This document shows, one piece after another, positions 13,087-24,698 of a stretch of DNA of 64,000 nt. A model generated the notes under the pieces. That model was not told where the DNA came from and searched no databases. It worked only from the letters and a program-made list of their open reading frames with translations. Source of the stretch: Aquilaria yunnanensis (lineage: Eukaryota > Streptophyta > Magnoliopsida > Malvales > Thymelaeaceae); the NCBI GenBank assembly GCA_039654915.1, contig CM077593.1, positions 114,067,413 through 114,131,412 on the forward strand, read 5' to 3'. The position numbers and the translations under genes are program-made. Numbering within the stretch: position 1 is the first letter of the stretch; each line of letters starts with the position of its first letter.

Positions 13087-13431
13087 GATTTAAGAAGACA
13101 AATAATTTTGTTTGTGATACTACATTAGGATATCTTATTCTAATGTTACTTGAAGTTATAATTCTGTAATGTTTTCATTAAATATTAATACATTCTCAGT
13201 CACCAAATACACCTTTCACCCCGGTCAATGATATATCAACAGAAAATGATGCTGAGGATGTGAACGGAAATGCTACCTGATTATCGGTTTGAGGTGGACA
13301 ATTAGTGCACATTATAGGCTGCTAAAAGTATTTTTATTGCATGTACTGTTCAAATTTGCCAGTATTTGATTTTACTTTTATCTTTTTTTATTTTTTGTAG
13401 TTCCCGTGGCAATGCCGGGTATTTAAACTAG

Positions 13432-15915
13432 TTATATATATATAAAGTAGGACATTTTTAGGGAGATTTTAGTCTTTTCCACTTTTAAAATTATGTTAGC
13501 CTGCCATGTGTCCACTTTAATTCCCTTTTTATTCGCATTCTGTAGCTGTTGAAATCAAACTGATAAATTTTCCCATAAATCAATTGTAGTGGTTCATCCA
13601 TTCATTAGTAGCTAAATGTGAACGTATTCATATCTGAAAATTTTTATAAGAGATATAATTTCCGTTATTAAACACTTATAATTTATAATTGATTAATATC
13701 ACAAATGTAAGAAGCAATTATCGTTTTAGTTATATTAAAAAAATTTAATAGAAAAAGCATTTAGAATGCACACCAAATAAAAAATTTTATGAATTCAAAT
13801 TTTAAACCCATTATAATTGTTAATAATATAACTATTTGTTAATTTAAAGAATGAATAAAACAATTCGAATAATTCGAATTTAGTTAGGCTTACAAAATTA
13901 TCTGACCCAAAGGCTTCATACTATATTTTATGTATAAATTAGATTGTAAGAAAAATGATTAAGATTATTACAGAATTTAATTTATAATTAATTAATTAAT
14001 TATAAATAAACATACAAAGTTTAAACAATAATTAGAATTTAAACAATAATTATAATTTTTTACACATTATCTAATGTTTTATTCGATTACTCCACTATTG
14101 ACCATTATTAGCATAGTTGAGTATTCCATATATAATATATACGTTCATTGTCAAAATATTTGAATATAGATTCAAAGTGGTGATAAATACTTTAGATAAC
14201 TCAAATCAAAGAGTAATTGTTTCCCTAATTCCTTTTATACTGATACCATTAACAGCGTAATTGAATATTCCTTAGTGTTGTGTGCAATAATTGTTAATTG
14301 TTTGAATATCGGTTCAATAATGTCATGGTAATTAAAATTTTCCATAAGAACTGATATCATACAACTTCCATTCCAATCTACTCTCCACCTTCCCTACTAA
14401 TTGCTTTCATAAACTTTGTATATACACAACATACCATTCTGCCTAACTCAACATTTTCCTATTCTAGAAATAATTATTTTAGAAAATCAATAGAATGCCA
14501 TTAATATACCAATAATATACCATTAATCACGACACCATTCCAAAAAAAATAATTAATTAATCACAACAATTATCTACATTCCTAATTTATCATATTAGAT
14601 CCCTTTAATTACATTATTTAACAAGTAAACTTCCTAAATTATTTTAATCAACTAATGTAAGAAAATTAATGGCCTCTAACGTGGATACAACATTTTCTCT
14701 ATAAAAGCCCACTTCTAGCTTTCTTTGTTATCATTTGCGAACTAAATGAGCCAAGTAAGTCTTTATATATTCTTAGTGTTTGAATGTCTTTAAGTACTAT
14801 ATTCTTAGTACTATAGATCAATTACAACATTTTCCTAAAAGTCTTTCTATATTCTTACTGTCTGAATGTCTTTAAGTACTATAGATCAATTACCATGATA
14901 AAGATCATCAAATTGTGCTTTCCGGATAATTTTTCACTACCCTATGAATTCTTTCTATTTGTTTTAAGATTTTGTGTTCATCTGCCGTGCATCAATAATT
15001 TTTATTGATGAATCGTTCCCTTAGTATTATACTGGATGTCGCATTTGCATGTCGCATTTCCCTGAGGAAGGTTACTGAGCAGGGACCATCATTCTATTGC
15101 AGCAATTGTCAGATTTCAACCAGATCACTTATAACTTGGTACTTAATTTGTTATCTTTTATTACAATTTAAAGAATTCAATTTAGTTTGATTAAACTCCT
15201 ACATCTATATATCAAATAGCTAAACTAATCTAATAATTTATAATGACACAATAAATATTTATTGTATAGGTATAAGGTGGACATCAAGGTTCAAGATCGT
15301 TATAATTGTTATTAAATTGTTGTAATTGATGTAGTAAAAGTTGATTGTGATTTTTTTAAGTCAGTCAAGTACAACTGATGAAATGTGTAAAATATTTCAC
15401 AATTCATCAAGATGCTCTACATCTTCCACTATTCTTTCTGATCAGGAGATCCGAGTTGCTGAAATACTGTATGTAGTTAGCCAATAATGTGTGTGTGTGT
15501 GTGTGTGTGTAACATCATCTTTTCTTTTGCAATAATAACATTTAAATTCTTATTTTACAGCTTACAATTTTTTCATCACCTCATATATAATTTAACAAAT
15601 CAGTGTCCTAAATCTATATCAGCATCTCTAACTAGGTAAAAAAAAATAAAGGTTTTTTTCCCCAAATTTACGTAAATAGTCATAAATATATAACTATTAC
15701 ATTTTGTTGCAGTTGTATCAGCGATATATCAACAAAAAATGATACTGAGGATGTGAATGAAACTACTATCTGATTGTCGGGTTGAAGTGGACAATTAGTG
15801 CACATTATAGGTTGCCAAAAGTATTTTTATTGCATGTACTATTCAAATTTGCTGGTATTTGACTTCACTTCTTCTTTTTTTTTGTTCCCGTGGCAACGTC
15901 GGGTATTTAAACTAG
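13432..15915 (+). mobile_element. Helitron 2, non-autonomous, joined head to tail to Helitron 1
   Basis: It starts with TTATATATATATAAAG directly after the CTAG of Helitron 1 and ends at its own CTAG (15912-15915) behind the hairpin CCCGTGGCAACGTCGGG, followed by host T. Its 5' part (about 13440-14950) is a diverged copy of 6270-7450, and its last ~210 bases match 13225-13431. No Rep coding is left. A GT dinucleotide repeat sits at 15489-15510. Confidence 0.8.
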
Positions 15916-16629
15916 TTAAATATTAAAACAGCTCATTCGAATCATTTGAGTTATAATTCAATTTTTTCAGTTTTTATTTGAACTATTCAAATTATAATTT
16001 AATTTACCCAACTTTAATAATTTAAATTTTTTATTAGAAATAAATATATGGTAATTGAAAAAAAAATATAACGTGAAAAAATATGATAAAAATTGATAAT
16101 ATTTCATTTTATAACTAAATTTAAGGATTAATTCATAACATATAATCTAAAATTAAACAAAAATGATCTTCTATGTGTAGGATTGATGGGAATATTCACA
16201 AAATATGTATTACTTTTCAGTTTATTTGGTTTCAAGTCTAGAAACCAATAACCGATCCAATAACCAAACAAGAAATTCAATTTTAATCCAATATGAACTG
16301 AATAACCAAATAGCCAAACCATTTTTTCCAATCCAAATGATCCATTTGAATTATTTAATTTTATCTAAATAATGAACACTGCTACCTGATCGAACTTAAT
16401 TTTGTGTTGGCATATAAAGAAATTTGATGCTTAGCCCTTATCTTTATGTAATCTCACATTAAAAAAATCATGTCCATTTTGTTAAGTTGATTGCAAACTT
16501 CAATTTCTTTCAAATGCTTCCTTGCAAATTTCAGATTGATTGCGAGGCATAAGGCTTTGTTTTTTTGGATAAGTTGGCATCTAGGATCTCGCTTCAATCT
16601 CATCACTATAAAGTACAACAAGATTGGGG
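15916..16629. other. Intergenic AT-rich DNA, no gene seen
   Basis: Low-complexity AT-rich sequence with scattered short repeats of CAATCCAA/TTTGGTT type around 16200-16340. I see no coding or RNA gene. Confidence 0.5.
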
Positions 16630-16638
16630 TTTGATATA

Positions 16639-17931
16639 GACCAAAATACAGTAAAAGCCCCCCAACTTAATTAATCAAAACATTTTCCCCTTTGAACTTC
16701 AACTCGGACCAACTTAACCCCTTAACTTGAAAAAAGAGATCAGTTAACTCCCTTGACCACTTGTGCACCTCATATGACCCCCTTTAATAAGACGTCATCC
16801 ATCTCCATTTCTTAAGCAACCAACGATGAAGGGCATGTGTGCCTAGGCTCAGCTTTGGTCATCTGGTTTGTGAGGGACATAAGCATAGCCGATTGAATAG
16901 CAAGACATCTCAGATGAAACATTGCTCCTGATTCATAGAATATTCATCTGTAAAAGCAATGCAAATGGTAGTGATAGGAGCAGGAAGATTATTTAGCTAT
17001 TGACTAAACCTTGAAGATTTTCCAGCTAATGCTCGTTCATATGCATATTTCACTAAAATTGAATACTTGAGTGCAAATAAAACCTCAAAAGTTCAAATTG
17101 CACAAGGCATACATTTTTTATTACAACTTGTTCTCGACCTAATAGGAAAGAAGACAAGTGTGTTTATTTACCTCTACAATGTCGATGCTTTATAGGAACT
17201 ACAAGGTGGGCCACAGACAATATTCCACTCTATAGACGAGCAATATAGGCCGTTGATTGATGACAATTTTAAGATCGGAACCATTGAAACGCGCTCCATG
17301 CTTCACGCGTACTCCGTTAGCTGTACCGTAAGGACCTCAGGACACATGAAAATGATTAGGCAAAGCTCAGGCAAAAAGAAATTCATGGAAGAAAGGAATT
17401 TGGTGGTCAATTTGAGGTCAGAGAGAAAGGAAGTTACAATGGGTGGGTGATGTTGGATGAGAGAAGAGGAAGTTGAGACCAACGGTATCAAGGAAAAGCA
17501 TCTTTTCCTCAAATTCAGAGTGGTTGTGATTTGAAGCTGGTAACTCTAGCTGGGGCAGAAGGAAGAATCCATTTTCTTGCTTTTTTTTTATGGTTTGGGA
17601 GAGAGAGCAATTGTTTTTTAGGAAAAGGCGAGAAAGAGGAGGTTTTTAGGGTGAGAATGAGAGGGAAAGTCATGGTGCTCTGTGAATGGTAACGACAACA
17701 ACGAAGGTGAAGGAGACCATATCACCGCCTCAGGAACTACCGCATCAGACACGGTGACAACAACGAAGATGGACACCATCTGATTAAAGGGGGTCATGTG
17801 AGGCACACACATGGTCAAGGAGGTTGGCTAATCTTATTTTTTAAGTTGAGAGGTTGAATTGCCCCAATTTAAAGTTCAAGGAGGAAAGTGTCCTAGTCAA
17901 CCTAATTGGGGGCTCTTGCTATATTTTGGCC
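16639..17931. mobile_element. Mutator-like (MULE-type) non-autonomous element with ~155-bp TIRs
   Basis: Terminal inverted repeats start GACCAAAATA and end in TATTTTGGCC and can be followed for about 155 bp with scattered mismatches. The element is flanked by a perfect 9-bp duplication TTTGATATA (16630-16638 and 17932-17940). Long TIRs with a 9-bp duplication are the Mutator signature. The interior (about 16800-17770) holds short open stretches but no transposase; I recognise nothing there. Confidence 0.8.
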
Positions 17932-17940
17932 TTTGATATA

Positions 17941-19632
17941 CAAGGCTATGGGTTATAGGAAGGTATTTATATATTATACGGAAATAATGTCTGGCAAACA
18001 TTTGAGACCAAAACAGTACTAAAGGTATTTATAGGATTAGGGGAAGGGAAGGGGACTCGAATCCAGAACACCGGGTTCAATGTCCCCAACACTTTGCCAT
18101 TTTGCCAGCGTTGCAAGGACACCTACTCTTAATCTTAAATCATCATGGAATTCATTTGCATGAGTGTGGTGTGCAACTCTGAATTGCACTTTGTAGTTTG
18201 TTGTGGATAAGTCGGCATCTATTTCTCATGTTTCCATAGTCTATTGGTGGATGAACATTTTGTGATGCTGGCTTTTTCATCCGGAAAATATTAGAACAAT
18301 TTTTTTTTTTTTGTATAGAAGTGAATTTGCAAATATATATGACTGATTTCCAATAAATAATATAAATTCAAGCGGATCATGCACGAATATGACTTACATT
18401 TAGTGATTTTCTACGAAAAATGTTGTATAAACTTATTACTCCCTTTGTCTAAAAAAAGATGATAAGCATATTTTGTACTGTCCAAAAAAGATGAATTGTT
18501 TCCCATTTTTGGTAAGTTTTTTTTATATCTAACTAATTTTTCTATTATATTTAAATTCTCTCTACATAAAATTTAAAAACTTCACAAAACCCTAATTTTT
18601 TTTTTCTCTTTTGAACTCACATTTAAACTCTCACTACATAAAATCAAAAAAATATTTTAGTTCAAGGGGTAAAAATTAAAAAAATAAAATAAATTAAAAA
18701 TGTTTGAATCTCTGTGTCAAAAAAAGTACCTACTCCATAAAAAAAAATCATATTTCTTTTCAGGCCATGCAAAAGATGATGAATAATTTTCTTTTTTCGA
18801 AAATTTTTAGTTTTCAATTTACCTTACTATTCTTATTTAAACTCTTACTATATGAACTTTTTTTTAAAAATCAATCTTTAATAAAATACTCGCCACGTAA
18901 AACTCTAAAATGAATCTTTTATTTAAGCATTCTCCATTTTGCTTGGCGGATGGGGCCGTTGCGGCTATAAAGGTGAGAGCAGAGAGGGTTGATGAGTCAT
19001 GCGCATGATTATAGGCTTTTCCTAGGTAATGCGCATGCATTATTTACTCAAATACAAAAAGGCAGGTTGAGGATGGTTGGTGTCTCCGGCAATGCAGACG
19101 AATCCAAACGCATTTGGGTGGGTCGTGGGTGGCATTTTCGTAGAATAAACATATGTGTAGCAGTTCCTTCAACACACCCACTTCTGTAAAATTATATTGC
19201 CACGAAGAATGATAGTGATAGACACATGCATTATTCGCTCATCACAACTTTAGTCTCACTCTCAATATTATCTGTCCATCTGCTTCACTTTGATAACTGG
19301 CTTAGGAATCCATAGCAACCACGTCCAACTGACCAATTGTATTCACCCATAAATCAGTTTTTATGTGTCTGGCTACTTTCTCTTCTTAGAGTTGGATATC
19401 ATAGAATCTCCACAATGCTGCATCTGCAGTAAATATTATTAAAAAAAAAAAAACAAATAAGATTCCATAAGCTTGTTAGAGAAATATGATTTAACCTGAA
19501 ATCGGTCCAATCAATAATTATGTGAACACCATTTCTCAAGTATTTCTGGAGATTTGTTCAATTAGATAGTGTACCACCATCAACATATTTCTAAAAATGA
19601 CTATGAATTATACTAGTTTTATATCTCATTTT
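17941..19632. other. Intergenic DNA, relics only
   Basis: AT-rich sequence. A Stowaway-like left terminus (CTCCCTTTGTC) appears near 18441 without a matching right end, so it is probably a truncated MITE. No convincing coding sequence, tRNA or conserved motif seen. Confidence 0.45.
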
Positions 19633-20080
19633 TACGGGTGGAAACTAGCCGAGCCTCTTATCGAACAATTTAAACTCAAGTTCAATTTTTTTGTCATCAA
19701 ACCGAGTCTAATGAGTTTCGAGTCGAGCTTCGAGCTTCATTTTAAGTTCGAATTCTTAACAAGCTAAGGTTTCAACCTGGTACTCTTCGGCTCCAATCCT
19801 TATAAAGCCTAATTAGTGTAATATTTTGTTAATATAAAAACTTAATTAATTTTATTTTTAATATACCCAAACCTTAAAATTTTAATTTTTATTCCTTAGA
19901 TTGAGCTCGAATCTTGAATCGATCTCAAATTTTAAATCCAATTTTGAACATATCAAGCCACCGAGCCAAGACCAAACCGTTTTCAGTTGAGTTTCAAGCC
20001 TCGCTTTCCGAGCCAATCTTTAATGAGCCAATCTTCGAGCTTGGGGTATTCGGACTCTGTTCGGCTCGTTTCCACCTCTA
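19633..20080. mobile_element. Small TIR element (hAT-like MITE), ~450 bp
   Basis: Ends are inverted copies: TACGGGTGGAAACTAGCCGA on the left and, reversed, TAGAGGTGGAAACGAGCCGA on the right. The interior is rich in GAGCTTCGAG-type repeats, as in the larger hAT-type element at 54059-55115. No clear 8-bp target duplication is left, so superfamily is by resemblance only. Confidence 0.5.
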
Positions 20081-20109
20081 ATAATTTCCCTAGGTTTAGA
20101 AATAAATAC

Positions 20110-20971
20110 TCCCTTCGTCCCGTGTTTATTGAAACAAATCATTTTGCACGAAGTTTTAGGCGAGTCTGTGTTTTTCTATAATGCCCTTGTCTCCGACACA
20201 GCCACGCGCCGATCACCGTTTGGCTCTGGCTTTCGTCTGTCTCCGCGTTCACCGTTCAGCCTTCGTCAATCTGTCACGATTCGTCGATCAGAGATCCAAG
20301 AAAAAAATTTAACATGGTATCAAAGCAGGTTTAAAATTACCTCAGCCATTGCCGAAAATAACCCACATGATAGAGCCGAAGTGGCTTACACGTAAGGGGG
20401 CGTGTTAAGTGGGAAAATCCCACATGGCCAAGAAAAGGGGTTAAGTCAATGCTTTATATAGTGATGAGGCCTCTCCACCTATTGCCAATTGGTTTTAGGT
20501 TGGACGCTTTAACAGTCTCGATCCGAGATCCTTTTGTTAATTCGTCGTCTTGATCGAGATCTTTGCGTCGATTCGTCGTCTCGATCGTCTTGATCGCAGA
20601 TCTTTCGGTCGATTCATTGCGTCAATCGGAGATCCTTTAGTCGCCGTCTTCGGTCGTTTATTTGTCATTGCCCGCCTTTGTTTATCACCTCAATCTACGA
20701 TCTCGTCTGGGTTCGTCGACATCGTCTGTGTTCGTCAACATCGTCTGGGTTCGTCGCCTCGTCACCTTCGTCTCCGCTAGTCACCGTCATTTCCACAAAA
20801 CAAAAATATCGGGCTATAGGTTTTAAGAGTAAAATAGAGTATTTGAGAGATGGGAGAGGGTATAATGGTAAAAATACATTATAAAATTTACAAAAAAAAA
20901 AAAGAAATGTTTCAAAGAATATGGGACAACCCAAAAAGGAAAGTGTTTCAAAGAATGTGAGACAGAGGGAG
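20110..20971. mobile_element. Stowaway (Tc1/mariner) MITE interrupted by a TRIM relic
   Basis: The ends CTCCCTTCGTCCC (20110) and, reversed, CTCCCTCTGTCTC (ending 20971) are Stowaway termini, flanked by TA on both sides (20108-20109, 20972-20973). At 862 bp it is too long for the class; the extra length includes the TRIM remnant at 20308-20514 and a TCGTCG-rich interior. Confidence 0.7.
20308..20514 (+). mobile_element. TRIM-type miniature LTR retrotransposon relic
   Basis: A primer-binding site TGGTATCAAAGCAGGT (20315-20330, initiator-Met tRNA type) follows a TTTAACA LTR end. A purine run AAGGGGGCG then precedes an LTR of 112 bp (20403-20514) starting TGTTAAGTGGG and ending TTTAACA. The left LTR has been deleted down to its last bases. 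There is no coding capacity, as in TRIM elements. Confidence 0.6.
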
Positions 20972-21556
20972 TAATTATTTGGGAAAAAAGGGTAAATTTA
21001 TCTTTCATGTATTGAGGGAATCTTCCTGCCTGTTGACACCCAATTTCGTCCGGCCATTAAAATAATTTTAAAAAAAATTAAATAAAAAAAAATTAAATAA
21101 AAAAAATGTATTATTATTATTATTATTGTTATTATTATTACTAAATTTTTTTTAATTAGTTTAAAATATATATATATATATTTTTTTGTTTTGTTTTGTG
21201 AAGATTTGATATATGTGTGTATATGTGTATGTTTGAAAGAAAAAAAGAAAACTCCATAAAAATGACAAAATTTAAAAGTTTGAGGTAAAAATGACAAAAT
21301 TAAGAAGTTTCAGGCAAAATTGACAAATTCTGAAAGTTCCAGGAGCATTTGGCAGTTTGTCACATAAAATTTTGAGCCTGCCAACGTTTTTGGCTCAAAT
21401 TGACAGAAAACGACAAAATTGTCAAAATCAGAAGCTTCAGGAACTTATCCAGAGCCTGAGAGACGTAAAGGACTAAAACTGTCATTTTACCAATTTAAGA
21501 GATAAGTTTGAAATTTTTTATTAATTTATCCATCAACAGTTCAGCTAAACTTCCTC

Positions 21557-21564
21557 TATAAATA
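21557..21564 (+). promoter_or_regulatory. LTR promoter TATA box
   Basis: TATAAATA stands in a TTCCTC-TATAAATA-GCCCCCC context about 525 bp into the LTR, the usual arrangement of a plant LTR promoter. Transcription would start about 30 bases downstream, near 21590, placing the CT/GCC-rich block in the RNA leader. The same box is at 40689-40696 in the 3' LTR. Confidence 0.7.
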
Positions 21565-21707
21565 GCCCCCCAAATTTTGTGCTGAACACAGAAAAAAATA
21601 GCAAAAAAACTTAGAGCTCCGTTTCAAAAAAAAGAGAAAATTACAGCCCTTAGCCCCAGCCCTCTTCCCTTCTTCCCCAGAAAGCCAAAATTTTTTTTCA
21701 CTGCTGT

Positions 21708-21743
<36 letters not shown>

Positions 21744-22873
21744 GTGCCTCTCTCCTCACCGTCGCCGCCTCCGCCGTGCCCGTGCCGTCGTCGCCCCGCC
21801 GTCCCGCCTCCGCCGTGCCCGTGCCGCCGTCGCCCCGCCGGCCCGCCGCCGCGTCCCCTTTTCTTTTCCCTCCTTTTCCTTCTTTCTCCTCGGACCTCCG
21901 CCCCTCGCCGGCCGCTGTCTCCGCCGTGCCGTCGCTCGCCGTCCCGTGCCCGTGCCGCCGCGCCACCCCCGCCGTCCCCCCCTGCCCCTGGCCCAGCCGC
22001 CGCCGGCCGCCAGCCCCTTTCCCCCCTCGCGCTCGCGTCGCGCCTGTACCCAGCAAAATTCAAAAATTTCAACCTTTAGGTAAAATTCTACTTTAATACT
22101 TCATCTTTTCAATTCTTTTCATTTTGGTCACTAATCTTTTTATTTTGTTTTTTTTTTTCAGAATTAATTACTAACTTTATGTTTTACTTGTGTATTTATT
22201 TGTTTATTATTGTTATTGTTACTAACCTTTTTTTTTGTTATTATTAACTTGTTAACTAACTTACTAACAACTAACTTTTAACATTATTATTGTTACTAAC
22301 CTTTTAATTTTTGCATTATTACTAACTTTTATTATTGTTAATTAATTTAATCAACTTGGTTAATTAACAATTAATTAATTTGGCTAAATTTTATTATTGT
22401 TGTTAATTAATTAATTTAATTAACTTGACTAACTTTTTATTATTGTTGTTAACAATTAATTTAATTAAACTTGGCTAATTTTTATTATTGTTGTTAATTA
22501 ATTTAATCTAACTTTTACTAACCTTTTTTATTGTTATTAACTAACTAATCCAACTAATCTAACTATATTAATTGTGCTAACTTTTATTATTATTGTGTTA
22601 TTAAAGTGGATGGCCAAAAAGCCCCACTTTATTAATTGAATTTTTTTTATGATTAAAAGATAAAAAAAGGAATTTTACGTGAATAATTTTCTAAAGGCCA
22701 ATAAAAATTACTTTTTTTATTTTGAAACAAAGTTTTTATTCCTTTTAATAAATAAACATAATGAAATAATTCAAAAATAAAATAAATAAATAAATAAACA
22801 TAAAATCATTCTTTTAATACATCTTTAAAATTAATAATTAATGAAATAAAAAAAAAAAATTAAAACTCCATGA

Positions 22874-24395
22874 CCAAATGATCCGCCAGGATTCATGGCT
22901 CGGAAATATTTTTAAATAAAATATATAAATAAATTTTTTCTTTATAAAAAATAAAAAAAAAACTTTAGACTAATATATTAATTATCTATCAATATATAAT
23001 TTTTTTTTAGTTTTCTTTATTAATAAAAAGAATAAAAAGCGTAAAAATTTTGGGTTAATATTTTATTCAGTAATATTTTACTTATTAAATTATATAACTT
23101 TTTGTTTCTTTTATAAAAATCTTAATCAAATAATTTCAAAATAATACAAAATAAAACAAAAATAATTGAATTTTCTCTTAAATATTTTTGACTTATTGAT
23201 TAGATATATTTTCAGAAATATAAATTAAAATTAAAAAAAAAAATCTTTCATCAAACAAAGAAGAATATAAAAATAAAAATATCAAGACTTTTGTTTTAAA
23301 ATACATATAAGTTTTCGGTTAAATAATCTTTTATTCCAAAATAAATTAAATAAATATCAAAACTTTTCTTCTTTTGTTTAAAATTTTTGATTCTCTTAAT
23401 AAAAAAAATAATAAAAAAATAATAAAAAATAATAACAAAAATAAAAATTTTTAGTTCATGGTATATTGGCTGGAAACTGTCTCGTGCCCGCTTTTGAGCT
23501 GCTTCACCTGGTGAAGAGGGTCTGGCTGAGTAACAACGCCCCGTACCATGATCAAAATTTTTATTTTTAAACTCTTTAATTCTTTTAAATTAACTTCTTA
23601 TTAAATAAAAATTAATTATTATTTTTTTTTAATTCTTTTATAAATTTAGTAATCCTTTAAAATAATAAATATCTTTCATTAAACAAGAAAACAAAAAAAG
23701 TAAACAAGAAAAAAAAAGAAAGATAAGAAAAATAAAAGAAAGATAAGAAAGAAAAATAAAAGAAAGATAAGAAAGAAAAGAAAGATAAAAAAAATAAAAG
23801 AAAAGATAAGAAAAAGAAAAGAAAGAAAGAAAAGACAAGAAAAATAAAAGAAAAATAAGAAAGAAAAATAAAAGAAAGATAAGATAAAGAAAAGAAAGGA
23901 AAGATAAGAAAAAGAAAAGAAAGATAAAAGAAAGAAAAAGAAAAAGAAAAGAAAGAAAGAAAAGAATAAAAAAGAAAGAAAAGAAAAGAAATTAAAAGAA
24001 ATTTAAAAAAAAAAAAAAGTAAAATAAGTAAAAAAGAAGAAAAAGAAAGAAAGTAAAAAAAGAAGTAAAAATATAAAGATAAATTTTTAGTTAGTATTAA
24101 AAATCATTCATAAATAAAAAGAATTACCATTTAAAAATTAATTTCATAATAATAAGAATTAAATAATTACGATAAATCAATTTCCATATCCGGATGATCC
24201 GGCAGGATCTACGGTTTGGAAAATATCAAACTTTTTAAAATAAATAAATTAAATAAATACAAAGATAAAAATCCATGTTTACAATATGGATTAAATTATT
24301 TAAAATTTCACCAAATTCCGTGTCCAAATGACTCGGTAGAGTCCATGGTTCGGAATCAAATCTTCCGTGTCCAAATGACTCGGCAGAGTCCATGG
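22874..24395 (+). repeat. Four dispersed copies of a small covarying hairpin in the LTR
   Basis: Copies at 22874-22898, 24190-24214, 24324-24348 and 24371-24395 share one geometry: 3-bp outer stem, 3/2-nt internal loop, 5-bp inner stem, 4-nt loop (GGCA, GGTA or GCCA). Outer stems are CCA/TGG in three and CCG/CGG in one; inner stems are GATCC/GGATC, GACTC/GAGTC (twice) or GATCC/GGATT. Paired changes keep the stems. The 3' LTR has the same four. Function unknown. Confidence 0.6.
23456..23551 (+). other. GC-rich island with nested inverted repeats inside the LTR
   Basis: In otherwise very AT-rich sequence, a 96-base island is bounded by TCATGGTA and its complement TACCATGA, and holds an inner hairpin CTTCACC-T-GGTGAAG (23502-23516). 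It is unchanged in the 3' LTR (about 42592-42687). It could be an RNA structure or protein-binding site; no family is recognised. Confidence 0.5.
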
Positions 24396-24680
24396 TTCGG
24401 AAGTATAAAATTTCATACAAATTAATTAATTTAAAAATCCACATTTCGACTAATCCAGTTAAAATTTCTAATTTTGAAAATTAACTGAGAATTATTTAAA
24501 AGCAAAGCAAAACAAAATTAAAATCAACTAAGGTGCCAATTTTTGGGCGTTTTAACAAAGTTGTTTTAACGTAACCGTACTCCCGATCCCCGAACTCTCG
24601 CAGACCAATTTTAAGGTGACCAATCGACCTAGGTGAAACCGATTGGTGGCGACTCCCGAAAACCCGACGTTGCCACAGCT

Positions 24681-24698
24681 TGGCGACTTCGCTGGGGA
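24681..24698 (+). other. Primer-binding site
   Basis: TGGCGACTTCGCTGGGGA begins three bases after the 5' LTR. The leading TGG pairs with a tRNA CCA end. Sites of this kind in Tat/Ogre elements are usually assigned to tRNA-Arg; I could not check the primer. Confidence 0.8.

Larger units (their letters stand above)
6263..13431 (+). mobile_element. Helitron 1 (rolling-circle transposon, helicase-truncated)
   Basis: The 3' end at 13428-13431 is CTAG, preceded by a hairpin (CCCGTGGCAATGCCGGG, 13403-13419) eight bases upstream, the standard plant Helitron terminus. The 5' end is placed at TTATATATATATAAAG (6263), because the neighbouring element starts with the same sequence; the usual TC start is not seen. 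It lies between an A (6262) and, after the second element, a T, as expected for Helitron insertion at AT. Contents: a 5' non-coding part, a large inverted repeat with a captured gene fragment (8440-10745), and a spliced Rep gene (10754-13086). The helicase is missing, so the copy cannot move alone. About 6970-7450 recurs in Helitron 2. Confidence 0.85.
21031..24677 (+). repeat. 5' LTR
   Basis: Starts TGTTGACACCC, ends GTTGCCACA. It holds a TATA box (21557-21564), a GC-rich CT-repeat leader (21710-22060), long AT-rich stretches, a purine-rich AAAGAAAG tract (23680-24070), four copies of a small hairpin (22874, 24190, 24324, 24371) and a GC-rich island with nested inverted repeats (23456-23551). 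Open frames on both strands of the GCC-rich part are composition artefacts. Confidence 0.95.

Noticed and set aside
21556..22096. Open frames of 106-166 codons on both strands in the GC-rich LTR leader (repeated at 40688-41228)
   Set aside because: They exist in several overlapping frames of a GCC/CT-rich leader, give Pro/Arg/Gly/Ala-biased peptides with no domain, and lie in an LTR; composition explains them.
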